64,000 nucleotides of DNA from assembly GCF_012979235.1 (NCBI RefSeq), contig NZ_JAATWC010000005.1, forward strand, positions 1-64,000, written 5' to 3'. A program made the translations under genes and the position numbers. Below are positions 45,202 to 53,306 of the stretch, piece after piece (position 1 is the stretch's first letter; the number at the start of each line of letters is the position of its first letter). The notes under the pieces were generated by a model. It was not told where the DNA came from. It did no database searches and saw only the letters and a program-made list of their open reading frames with translations. The DNA is from Dissulfurirhabdus thermomarina (GTDB taxonomy: Bacteria > Desulfobacterota > Dissulfuribacteria > Dissulfuribacterales > Dissulfurirhabdaceae).

Positions 45202-46114
45202 GGGTCTCCATGTCCTGGAGCCGCTCGGCCACGGCGAGAACGGTCCGGGCGTAGGGCCGGCTCGGGTTGTAGCTCAGGATGACGGCCTCCTGTTTTTCTC
45301 GGTCCATCTCGGGCTCCCAGCCGTGGCACCGGAGGTAGTTGGCCATGCTGGCCAGGGCGTCGGGCTTTTCGAAGAGGTCCACCCGCCCGTCGCCGTCCTC
45401 GTCCACGCCGAAGCGCAGGGCATTGGTGGGCATGAACTGGCACAGGCCGATGGCACCGAAGATGGAGCCCCGGATGGAGAGGAGGTCTTGCCCGTTCCGG
45501 GCGGCGTACTCGATGAGGGCCTTGAGTTCCTCGTAGGCCCAGCGGGCCTTTTTCCGCAGGAGGCGCCGGGTCTTCTCCACCGTCTCCGGGCGCAGGAGGC
45601 GCCCGGGGATCCAGGGCCGTACCCGCTCGAGATCCCCGGCGGCGGCCATGCTGGCCAGGATGTTGAAGGCCCGGCCGGCTCCGAGGTACCGGCCGAGGTC
45701 CGTCTCCACCAGGAGAATGGCCACCTTGATCTCCTTCGGGACCAGGAACCGGGCCTCGATGCTCACCAGGAGGTCCCGGTTGCGGTCGAGGAAGGCGTGG
45801 GCCCGGGCCAGGCGCTCGGGGCGGAGGAAGCGGGCGTAGTCGATGCGGCTCTCGTCGTGGGTGAGCTTGCGGGGCATGACCCTGGGGTCGAACCGGACCT
45901 CGGGCCGCTCGAAGAGGCTGTGGACGAAGGCGGGCGGGTAGCCGTCCCGGATGAGCCGCTGGCGCAGCGGGGCGAAGACCGCCTTGCCCGGCGCGGCGGC
46001 GGCCGGAACGGCCAGGAGCACCAGGGCCGCCACGAGGAGGGCGAGCACGGGGCGGAGCCCCGCGCCCACGGGATGGCGCGGCCGGGGCGGCCGCCGGCGG
46101 GGTTCAGGCGCCAA
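45191..46114 (-). CDS. lytic murein transglycosylase (MltB/SLT_2-like)
   Basis: Cleaves peptidoglycan glycan strands. The 307-aa precursor has an N-terminal hydrophobic export segment (LRPVLALLVAALVLLAVPAAA). The MltB-type catalytic Glu lies in LVETDLGRYLG, and AIGLCQFMPTNALRFGVDEDGDGRVDLF contains the EF-hand-like Ca-binding loop. NYLRCHGWE and SYNPSRPYARTVL complete the family pattern. The upstream boundary is uncertain: TTG 46114 is the longest start with AAGG nearby, and GTG 46069 is another option. It overlaps genes on both sides by 11 bases. Confidence 0.85.
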   Translation of the reverse strand: MAPEPRRRPPRPRHPVGAGLRPVLALLVAALVLLAVPAAAAPGKAVFAPLRQRLIRDGYPPAFVHSLFERPEVRFDPRVMPRKLTHDESRIDYARFLRPERLARAHAFLDRNRDLLVSIEARFLVPKEIKVAILLVETDLGRYLGAGRAFNILASMAAAGDLERVRPWIPGRLLRPETVEKTRRLLRKKARWAYEELKALIEYAARNGQDLLSIRGSIFGAIGLCQFMPTNALRFGVDEDGDGRVDLFEKPDALASMANYLRCHGWEPEMDREKQEAVILSYNPSRPYARTVLAVAERLQDMETRVR

Positions 46115-46499
46115 GACCCTTCACCCAGATCTTGCGGTTTCTCGGCCCGTCGAACTCGCAGAGGAAGACCCGCTGCCAGGTTCCCAGCAGCAGGCGGCCG
46201 CCTTCCACCAAGACGTGGACGGAGGCGCCCGTGAGCGTGGCCTTCACGTGGGCGGGGGAGTTGCCTTCCATGTGCCGGTAATCGAAATCCCACGGGACCA
46301 CGTGGTTGAGCACCTCCATCACGTCGCGCCGAACGGCCGGATCCGCCCCCTCGTTGATGGTGACGCCCGCCGTGGTGTGGGGCACGTAGACCGCCAGGAG
46401 GCCGTCGGCGAGGCCGATCTCGCGCCGGGCGGCCTCCACCTCGCCGGTGATGTCGACGAGCTCCGTCCTGGATCGGGTCTGGACCGTGCGGATGACCAT
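46104..46499 (-). CDS. yjbQ: YjbQ/UPF0047-family protein
   Basis: Small 131-aa protein of the YjbQ (UPF0047) family, annotated in other genomes as secondary thiamine-phosphate synthase; its physiological role is unclear. Diagnostic segments are VYVPHTTAGVTINEGADP, NHVVPWDFDYRHMEGNSPAHVKA, and LLLGTWQRVFLCEFDGPR with conserved His and Glu residues. ATG 46499 has GAGGAGG upstream and is preferred over ATG 46529. First gene of the minus-strand cluster toward the transglycosylase. Confidence 0.9.
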   Translation of the reverse strand: MVIRTVQTRSRTELVDITGEVEAARREIGLADGLLAVYVPHTTAGVTINEGADPAVRRDVMEVLNHVVPWDFDYRHMEGNSPAHVKATLTGASVHVLVEGGRLLLGTWQRVFLCEFDGPRNRKIWVKGLGA

Positions 46500-46811
46500 G
46501 ATGCCGTCCTCCTCGGGGGCTTCGCTCATGGCGTTCCCATTCAAAATTACGGCACCCCGGAGGGCCTGTCCAGGGGTGGAGCCCGTCGCCGCCGAGCCCC
46601 GTCCGGCCGGTGCGGGGGGAGGGGGGGCGGGTGCTGACAATAAAAAATGTCGATATATTTCAAAATCAAGAGTTAAACTGGGATCCAGTTCCAGTTTGGT
46701 GGGCCATGCATCCGAAAATGAGGAAAATTTCAGAAACAATCGAAAACGGCCGATCTTGTGTATCATGCCCGCCCTTGATACAAGAAAATGTGACAGGGGG
46801 GACGGAATTAC
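46500..46811. other. AT-rich divergent intergenic region
   Basis: 312 bp between yjbQ (minus) and the HDOD kinase (plus), with a marked AT-rich segment from about 46630 to 46800. On the minus strand TTGAAA (46663-46658) and TATTGT (46642-46637) are promoter-like but only 15 bp apart. GTATCA (near 46760) and TGATAC (near 46776) form an inverted repeat that might be an operator or hairpin. No gene is visible. Confidence 0.45.
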
Positions 46812-49409
46812 TTGGATAATGTCATCCACCCGGAGGGAAAGGCCGCCCTTCGCGTGAAGGAGGTCCTTCGTCTCTCCTCGCTTCCCCACGTCGTGCTCCG
46901 GCTCCTCGAGGCGACGCTGGACGAGGATGCGAGCGTGGCGGATATCGCCCGCGTGGCGGGGAACGACCCCGGCCTCACGGCCCGGATGCTCCGCTTGGCC
47001 AACTCCCCCTACTTCGGCGTCAGCCGGAAGATCTCCACCATCGAGGACGCGGCGGTCATCCTCGGCCTCCAGGCGGTCCGGAACCTGGCGGTCACCATCT
47101 CCGTCTACGAGTTCTTTTCCGGCGTCCGCGACACCCCCGGTTTCTCCCTGCCCGTCTTCTGGTGGCACTCGCTGGCCACGGCCATCGTGTGCCGGTCCCT
47201 CGCCGAGGCGGCCGGGTACCCGGAGCCCTCCGAGGCCTTCATGGCGGGGCTCCTCCACGACGTGGGCAAGCTCGTCATCCTCCAGGCCGACGCCGCCGCC
47301 TTCCGGAGCGTGCACCACGGGGCGCACGGCGACCAGCGGCTCGTGGAGGCGGAGCGGGCCGTCCTGGGGATGGACCACGCCGCCGCCGGGGCCGACTTTC
47401 TCGAGCAGTCCCGGCTCCATCCCTTCTTCTGCGACGCCGTCCGCTACCATCATCTCTCCCCCGGCGAGGTTCGCGCGGCTTCCGGTCTCGTCCGGATCGT
47501 CCACCTCGGCGACCGCTTGGCCCACCGGCTTCCGGCGGCGGACGAGGCGGAACTCCGGGCGCTGGCCGCGGTGCTGGACGAGGCCATGGGCCCGGTCCCG
47601 GTGGCCCTGGCCGACCTCCGGGACCGGCTCGAGCGCGAGATCCGGCGCCTCGCCGCCGATCTCGGGGTCCGGGTGCTTCCCCCGGAGGAGGGCGAAGGGC
47701 CCCGGGCCGCCGATGCCACGGAGACCCAGGCCCGGCTCCGGGACCGGGTGGAGGACCTCTCCCTCCTGGTGGCGAGTCTCCAGTCCATGGTGGCCGCCAC
47801 GGACGAAGACCAGCTCTTCTCGGCACTCTTCCAGTCCCTGGCCGTGCTCTTCGACTTCGAGACGGTCTTCCTGGCCACGGTGGAGGACCAGGGCGTCCTC
47901 TACGGGCAGCGGGCCTTCGGCTCGCGCCGCGACGACCTGGCCCGCCGGCTCCGGATCGCCTGCGAGCCCGGGACCGTCTGGGAGGCGGCCTTCGAGGCCG
48001 ACGCGCCGGTCTACAGCGGGGACTACTTCCGGGAACACCCCCCCCGGGTGATCGACCGCCAGGTGGAGGGGCTCCTGGGAACGGCCTATGCCGTCATCCC
48101 CCTGGTCGCCAACGGCGAACGGGTCGGGAGCGTGGCCGCGGGGCTGGATCCCTCCGACTGGGACCGGGTCCGCCGGCACGTCTCGCTCCTTCGGCTGCTG
48201 GCCCACCAGATGGCGGCCGCCGTCCGCGGCTACCGGTACCGGCTCAAGTGGCGCCGGGAGCGGCAGTTCAACGATACCCTGCTCGAGGCCGTTCCCGTGG
48301 GGGTCGCGGTGGTGGACCCGCAGGGCCGCCTGCTCTACGCCAACCCCGAGGCCCGGCGTCTCCTCGCCGGGGGGCCGGGCGAGGCGCCGGCGGAGGGCGG
48401 TGACGTCTGGCGGACCCTCGGGGCCGACCCGGGGGTCTGGGACGAGCTCCTGGCCCGCGTGCACGCGGCGGGCACCGGGGAGGTACACTTCCGCGCCGGG
48501 GGCGGTGCCCCGGAGGCTCTTCCCCGGTGGTTCCACGCCCGGGCGGCCAACCTCACAGGGTTCGGTGACCGGGGCTACCTCCTGGTGCTCCAAGACGTCA
48601 CCACCGCCCGGCAGCTCGACGAGGAACGCAAGGGGCGCTCCCGGTGGCTGCGGGAGGAACTGGCGGCCAAGACCCGGGAACTCGAGGAGGCCCAGGCCCA
48701 GGCCCTCAAGGCCCAGCGCCTGGCCACGGCGGCGGAGGTGGCCCGGAAGGTGGCCCACGAGGTCAACAACCCCCTCGGCATCATCAAGAACTACCTCCGC
48801 CTCCACCGGATGAAGGCCGCCGCGCCGGGGGAGGAGGCCACCTTCGAGGCCATCAACCGGGAGATCGACCGAATCGCCGCCATCGTCCGGCAGCTCGAGG
48901 TGTTCTCCAAGGGGGCGCCATCCGCCGGCCAGGGCCGGGAGCCGGCCCAGCCGGGCTCCGTGGTCCGGGCGCTGGACGACTTGGCCCTGCTGCTGGCCGA
49001 GCCCATGCGGGAGAAGGGGGTCGATCTCCGCCTGGAGGTCGACGAGGGATTGCCCCCCGTGCAGCTCTCCGACGACGCCTTGAAGCAGGTCCTCATCAAC
49101 CTCATCAAGAACGCGGAGGAGGCCATTGAGGGGGCCGGGACCATCCGGGTCCGGGCCACCCGGCACCCGGAGGAGGCGGACCGGGTCCTCATCGAGGTGG
49201 CCGACACGGGGCCCAGCGTGGACGCCGAGGTGAAGGAACGGCTCTTCGATCCCTTCGTCACCACCAAGGCCGGGGAGAACGTGGGTCTCGGCCTCTCGGT
49301 GTGCTACGGCCTCGTCACCGGGGCCGGGGGACGGATCCAGCTCAAGGAGACGCCGGGGGCGGGTGCGGTCTTCGAGATCGTCCTGCCCGCGGCGGCTTCG
49401 GGGCGCTAG
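46812..49409 (+). CDS. HDOD-GAF-PAS sensor histidine kinase
   Basis: Protein of 865 aa. An N-terminal HDOD domain (about residues 15-215; VAGNDPGLTARMLRLANSPYFG, FMAGLLHDVGKLVI) leads to a GAF-like domain (about 325-470). A PAS domain follows (about 490-600; NDTLLEAVPVGVAVVDPQGRLLYANPEA), then a coiled coil. The kinase core has the phospho-His in VARKVAHEVNNPLGIIKNYL (about 645) and N, G1 and G2 boxes (LINLIKNAEEAIEG, VADTGPS, VGLGLSV). No membrane segment is present, so it is a cytoplasmic sensor. TTG 46812 is the best start, with AGGGGGG ten bases upstream. HDOD joined to a histidine kinase is unusual. A hybrid kinase gene follows after 31 bp. Confidence 0.87.
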   Translation: MDNVIHPEGKAALRVKEVLRLSSLPHVVLRLLEATLDEDASVADIARVAGNDPGLTARMLRLANSPYFGVSRKISTIEDAAVILGLQAVRNLAVTISVYEFFSGVRDTPGFSLPVFWWHSLATAIVCRSLAEAAGYPEPSEAFMAGLLHDVGKLVILQADAAAFRSVHHGAHGDQRLVEAERAVLGMDHAAAGADFLEQSRLHPFFCDAVRYHHLSPGEVRAASGLVRIVHLGDRLAHRLPAADEAELRALAAVLDEAMGPVPVALADLRDRLEREIRRLAADLGVRVLPPEEGEGPRAADATETQARLRDRVEDLSLLVASLQSMVAATDEDQLFSALFQSLAVLFDFETVFLATVEDQGVLYGQRAFGSRRDDLARRLRIACEPGTVWEAAFEADAPVYSGDYFREHPPRVIDRQVEGLLGTAYAVIPLVANGERVGSVAAGLDPSDWDRVRRHVSLLRLLAHQMAAAVRGYRYRLKWRRERQFNDTLLEAVPVGVAVVDPQGRLLYANPEARRLLAGGPGEAPAEGGDVWRTLGADPGVWDELLARVHAAGTGEVHFRAGGGAPEALPRWFHARAANLTGFGDRGYLLVLQDVTTARQLDEERKGRSRWLREELAAKTRELEEAQAQALKAQRLATAAEVARKVAHEVNNPLGIIKNYLRLHRMKAAAPGEEATFEAINREIDRIAAIVRQLEVFSKGAPSAGQGREPAQPGSVVRALDDLALLLAEPMREKGVDLRLEVDEGLPPVQLSDDALKQVLINLIKNAEEAIEGAGTIRVRATRHPEEADRVLIEVADTGPSVDAEVKERLFDPFVTTKAGENVGLGLSVCYGLVTGAGGRIQLKETPGAGAVFEIVLPAAASGR

Positions 49410-49440
49410 GAGAAGGGATCCCACAGGGGAGGAGTGTGTC

Positions 49441-51378
49441 ATGGGTGATCACAAGGCCAAGATCCTCGTCATCGACGACGACAGCGGCATGCGCCAGAGC
49501 CTCGAGATGCTGCTCTCCTACCTGGGCTACCAGGTGGCCACGGCGGAAAGCTGCCGGGGGGGCATCGAGCTGCTCACCCGCACGACCTTCGACGTGGTGG
49601 TCACGGACATCGTCACGGAGGACGGGCTGGGTTTCGAGGTCATGGACTACGTCAACGAGCACTGCCCGAGGACCCGCGTGGTGGCCATGACGGGGTTCTC
49701 CTCCGTGGACTCCGTCATCGAGGCCCTCCGCCACGGGGCCTACGACTACGTGGCCAAGCCCTTCGACTTCGACCTTCTGCACCACTCCATCAAGCGGGCA
49801 CTGGAGCACCTTCGCCTCCAGGAGGAGGTGCGGCGGTCCACCGAACGGTACCAGGCATTGGTGGACGACCTGAACGACGGCTACTTCGTGGTGAGCGGGG
49901 GCCGGCTCGTCTATGCCAACTCCACCTTCGGCGACCTCATGGGGCGGCGGCCGGAGACCATGCTGGGGACGCCCTTCCTCGACCTCGTGGCGCCTGCCGA
50001 CCGGGACCGGATGCGGGCCTTCATGGCCAGCCTCACCAGCGGCGAGGACCGTTCCGTTCTGGAGGACGTGGTCTTCGCCCCCGGCGGCGACCGGGAGGTC
50101 ACCGTGGAACTCAAGATGAGCCGGGCCCGGACGGGTGCCGGCCGGGAGGAAGGGCTCATCGGCATCTGCCGGGACGTGAGCGAACGACGGGCGCTCTGGG
50201 AGAAGCTGGTCCGGTCGGAGAAGCTCGCGCTCCTCGGCGAGATGGTGGCGGGCATCGCCCACGAGCTCAACAACAAGCTGACGCCGGTCCTCGCCTATGC
50301 CGACATGCTGGCGGGCCAGCGCCTCGACGAGGAGACCGCCCGCCGGATCGGCATCGTGCGCGACTGCGCCCTCGGCGTCCGGAGCATCGTGGAGTCACTG
50401 CTCCTTTTCTCGCGGCAGGAGAAGCCCCGGAAGACCATGGTGAACCTCAACGACGTGGTGCGGACCACCTGCGAGCTGGTGGAGTGTTCCTTCAGCGGTT
50501 CCGACGTGCACCTCGACATGGACCTCGACGCGGACCTGCCCGCCGTCCTCCTGGACCGCCAGCAGATCGAGCAGGTGATCCTCAACATCACCAAGAACGC
50601 CTACGAGGCCCTTCCGGGCGGCGGCCGCGTCCGGATCGAGACCCGCCGGGAGGCCGACCGGATCCGGGTGTCGGTCACCGACGACGGCCCCGGGATCCCG
50701 CCGGAGGTCCAGGCCCACATCTTCGATCCCTTCTTCACCACCAAGGAGCGGGAACGGGGCACCGGCCTCGGACTCAGCATCTGCCATGGGATCGTCCGGT
50801 CCCACCAGGGCGAGATCGAGGTCGCGAGCGGTGCCGGCGGCACCACGTTTTCGTTGTATTTTCCGGTGGTCCGGGAGGAGGAGGCGGCGGCCCCGGCCGC
50901 CGGGGAGGTGCCGCCGCCGCCCCGGCGGGAGGACGGTCGCCGGGTCCGGATCCTGGTGGTGGACGACGAGCCTCCCATCGCCCAGCTGCTCGGGGAGCTC
51001 CTCATGGAGTTCTACGACGTGACCCTGGCAGGCAACGGCCGGGAGGCCTTGGCCCACCTCTCCCGGACGCCCTTCGACCTCATCATCTCCGACATCAAGA
51101 TGCCGGCCCTGGACGGCATCGAGCTCTACCGGCGCCTGGAACAGGACCGGCCCGAGTACCTCGACCGGATCATCTACGCCACCGGGGTCACCTTCGACGA
51201 CCGGACCCGGGCCTTCCTCCAGGAGACCGGGGTCCCCTGCCTCAACAAGCCCTTCAAGGCCGACCAGATCCTGGAGATGGTGCACCGGCACCTGGCCCCG
51301 GAGACCGGGAAGGCGGTGCCGTCTTCGTTTTCGGCGCGGCTGGCGGCCTGCGGCGCCGGAAACGCTCGATCTGGCTGA
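49441..51378 (+). CDS. hybrid kinase: receiver-PAS-histidine kinase-receiver
   Basis: Protein of 645 aa. An N-terminal receiver (about residues 8-125; ILVIDDDSGMRQSL, phospho-Asp in VVVTDIVTED, Lys in YVAKPFD) is followed by PAS (about 140-255). The kinase core comes next (phospho-His in MVAGIAHELNNKLTPVLAYADM; ITKNAYEALPG; DDGPGIP; GTGLGLSICHG). A C-terminal receiver (about 500-620) has ILVVDDEPPIAQLL, phospho-Asp in IISDIKMPALDG and Lys in NKPFKADQI. The ATG at 49441 follows GGGGAGGAG. It is probably partnered with the upstream HDOD kinase, whose phosphoryl group could pass to its first receiver. No DNA-binding output is encoded nearby. The last 125 bases overlap the convergent protease gene. 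Confidence 0.92.
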   Translation: MGDHKAKILVIDDDSGMRQSLEMLLSYLGYQVATAESCRGGIELLTRTTFDVVVTDIVTEDGLGFEVMDYVNEHCPRTRVVAMTGFSSVDSVIEALRHGAYDYVAKPFDFDLLHHSIKRALEHLRLQEEVRRSTERYQALVDDLNDGYFVVSGGRLVYANSTFGDLMGRRPETMLGTPFLDLVAPADRDRMRAFMASLTSGEDRSVLEDVVFAPGGDREVTVELKMSRARTGAGREEGLIGICRDVSERRALWEKLVRSEKLALLGEMVAGIAHELNNKLTPVLAYADMLAGQRLDEETARRIGIVRDCALGVRSIVESLLLFSRQEKPRKTMVNLNDVVRTTCELVECSFSGSDVHLDMDLDADLPAVLLDRQQIEQVILNITKNAYEALPGGGRVRIETRREADRIRVSVTDDGPGIPPEVQAHIFDPFFTTKERERGTGLGLSICHGIVRSHQGEIEVASGAGGTTFSLYFPVVREEEAAAPAAGEVPPPPRREDGRRVRILVVDDEPPIAQLLGELLMEFYDVTLAGNGREALAHLSRTPFDLIISDIKMPALDGIELYRRLEQDRPEYLDRIIYATGVTFDDRTRAFLQETGVPCLNKPFKADQILEMVHRHLAPETGKAVPSSFSARLAACGAGNARSG

Positions 51379-53134
51379 GGTAGTAAGCCCGGTCCGGCCC
51401 CGCCCGTTCCAGGGCCCGGCGTTCCACCTCCAGGGCCTCCGCCGTCCGTCCGTTCCGGAAGAGGGCCTCGGCCAGGGTGTCGAGGACGTGGGGGGCGGGG
51501 GCGATCTTCGCCGCCCGCCGGGCGAGGCGAAGCGCCGCGGCGGGGTCCCGGTAGGCGGGGTCGTCCGCCGTGGCCCGGAGCCAGGCCAGCCCGTTCAGGA
51601 CCTCCGGGTCGTCCGGGGCCGTCGCGAGCATCCGTTCGTAGAGCCGGAGGGCCCGCCCGTAGTCCCCGACTTCCTGGAGCTCGGCCGCGAGGCGGAGGGT
51701 CCAGCCCGGCGGGCGCGCCGCCCGGTCCAGGCGGTCCAGGGCGAGCCGGAAGACGTTGTCCTCGGCCGCCGCCCGCCAGGCGGCGGTCGGGAGGGCCCAG
51801 GCCGCCGTCCCCAGGGCCAGGGCGGTCGCCGCGAAGAGGGCCTGGGCCCGGCGGAGCCGGAGCCGGTGCTCCGCCACCAAGGCCGGGCGGCGGGCGGCGG
51901 CGGCCAGGAAGGCCACCCGCTCGGCGATGCTGAAGTGGTGCCAGTTGGGGCGGTCCCGGACGCCGCCGGCCAGGGCGGAGACCTTCTCCAGCGCCCCGGC
52001 GAGGTGGCGAGGGTCGAGGCCCGCCTCCAGGACGTGGGCATCCGCCTGGCGCTCGAAGTGGCGCATGAAGTAGCCCATCACGAAGCGGAAGTAGCAGAGG
52101 AACAGTCCGAGTACCGGCAGGCCGGCGGCGAGGCCGGAAAGGCCGCTTCCGTCTCCCTCCAGGGTCTCCAGGAGCCACGGCCCGGCCGGGCTGGCCAAGA
52201 GGCCGGTCCAGGCGGGCTCCGCCCAGAGGTAGAGCAGGGCCCCGAAGGCGGCCAGGAAGGCGAGGTGCCGGAGGAGGTGCCGGTGGCGGACGTGGGCCGC
52301 CTCGTGGGCCACCACCGCCTGGAGTTCCGCCGGGGTCAGGGCCTGGAGGAGGCAGGGCGTCAGGAGGAGATACCGCCACCGGGGCACCACGCCCAGCACG
52401 GCCGCCGTGCAAATTCCCGGCTCTCCGGGCGGCCAGAGGAGGACCTCGGCGAACCGGAGGCCCTCCCGCCGGAGCACCGCGTCCACCGACGCCCGCCAGG
52501 GCCCGTCGGGCAGCGGGCGGCACCTCCAGAAGCGACGGACCAGCTTCGGCACCGCCGCCACGGCCAGCAGGAGGAAGGCGGCGGTGAAGGCCGCCTCGCC
52601 CCAGGGACCGCGTAGGGCCCGGTGGAGGGCCGGCCAGGGCAGGGCGTCGAGGATGTCGGCGGCCACGGCCAGTACGGCGTAGGGCACGAAGACGGGCAGG
52701 AGGAGGCGGAGGCGGGCCCAGCAGAGGGCGGCGGCGGACGGGAGACCGGGGCCGAGGCGGCGGGCGGCCGCCCGCTCGGCGCCCCACAGGAGGCAGAGGT
52801 GGAGGCAGTAGTCCGCCACCCCGGCGAACTCCACCACGGAGGGCCACCGGTCCAGGAAGGGGAGCAGGGCGAGGAGGTGGGCCTTGGCGTCGAGCCAGTA
52901 GAAGTCCAGGCCCGCCACGGCCAGGGCCGGGATCTCCAGCCGGGCCGCCGGCCGGCCGGGCACCCCCTCGCCGCGGCCCGCCACCCAGGTGCGGCAGAGC
53001 GCCCACCACAGGCCGGCCTTGAGGATCCAGGCCGCCCCCGCCGCGGCCGGGGAGAGGGCGGGGCGGGCCGGGGCCGGGGCCGCGGCGGCGAGGAAGAGGA
53101 CGGCGACGAGCTGGAGGATCCGGCCGTAGGGCAT
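51254..53134 (-). CDS. M48-type membrane metalloprotease with C-terminal TPR region
   Basis: Protein of about 626 aa. Several membrane helices occupy the N-terminal half. The zinc motif HEAAH lies in LQAVVAHEAAHVRHRHLLRHL (about residue 270), with the third ligand Glu in HFERQADAHVLEAG (about 350). It resembles M48/BlaR1-like proteases. After a further helix the C-terminal part (about 480-600) has TPR-like repeats (GDYGRALRLYERMLATAPDDPEVLNGLAW), then a Pro/Ser/Lys tail. ATG 53134 is chosen because longer starts run into the porin terminator at 53248-53280; no strong ribosome-binding site is present. The substrate is unknown; envelope quality control or signalling is possible. Confidence 0.82.
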   Translation of the reverse strand: MPYGRILQLVAVLFLAAAAPAPARPALSPAAAGAAWILKAGLWWALCRTWVAGRGEGVPGRPAARLEIPALAVAGLDFYWLDAKAHLLALLPFLDRWPSVVEFAGVADYCLHLCLLWGAERAAARRLGPGLPSAAALCWARLRLLLPVFVPYAVLAVAADILDALPWPALHRALRGPWGEAAFTAAFLLLAVAAVPKLVRRFWRCRPLPDGPWRASVDAVLRREGLRFAEVLLWPPGEPGICTAAVLGVVPRWRYLLLTPCLLQALTPAELQAVVAHEAAHVRHRHLLRHLAFLAAFGALLYLWAEPAWTGLLASPAGPWLLETLEGDGSGLSGLAAGLPVLGLFLCYFRFVMGYFMRHFERQADAHVLEAGLDPRHLAGALEKVSALAGGVRDRPNWHHFSIAERVAFLAAAARRPALVAEHRLRLRRAQALFAATALALGTAAWALPTAAWRAAAEDNVFRLALDRLDRAARPPGWTLRLAAELQEVGDYGRALRLYERMLATAPDDPEVLNGLAWLRATADDPAYRDPAAALRLARRAAKIAPAPHVLDTLAEALFRNGRTAEALEVERRALERAGPDRAYYLSQIERFRRRRPPAAPKTKTAPPSRSPGPGAGAPSPGSGRP

Positions 53135-53247
53135 GGCGGGAGCATAGCACCGGGCCGCGCGGGGGCAAAGGCGCTGCCGGCTCATCCCGCCCGGCGGCCG
53201 AAGAAGATGGACTCGGAAGAAGGACGCCGAGTGGGGATGGGCCAGCG

Positions 53248-53280
53248 AAAAAACGGGGGGCCGTTTCTCCACGGCCCCCC
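53248..53280 (-). terminator. strong rho-independent terminator after the porin gene
   Basis: On the minus strand GGGGGGCCGT (53280-53271), loop GGAGAA and ACGGCCCCCC (53264-53255) form a 10-bp stem followed by GTTTTTT. It ends porin transcription and isolates the protease gene downstream. Confidence 0.9.
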
Positions 53281-53306
53281 CAGAAGCGGTCGCCCGCCGG
53301 CGGTCG

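Noticed and set aside
46630-46800. Cyclic di-GMP riboswitch (GEMM-like) before the HDOD kinase
   Set aside because: The region is AT-rich and has an inverted repeat, but the conserved GEMM core segments are absent.
53135-53272. Longer N-terminus of the M48 protease starting at 53272
   Set aside because: That start lies inside the strong terminator of the porin gene, and the extra sequence has no signal-peptide-like character.
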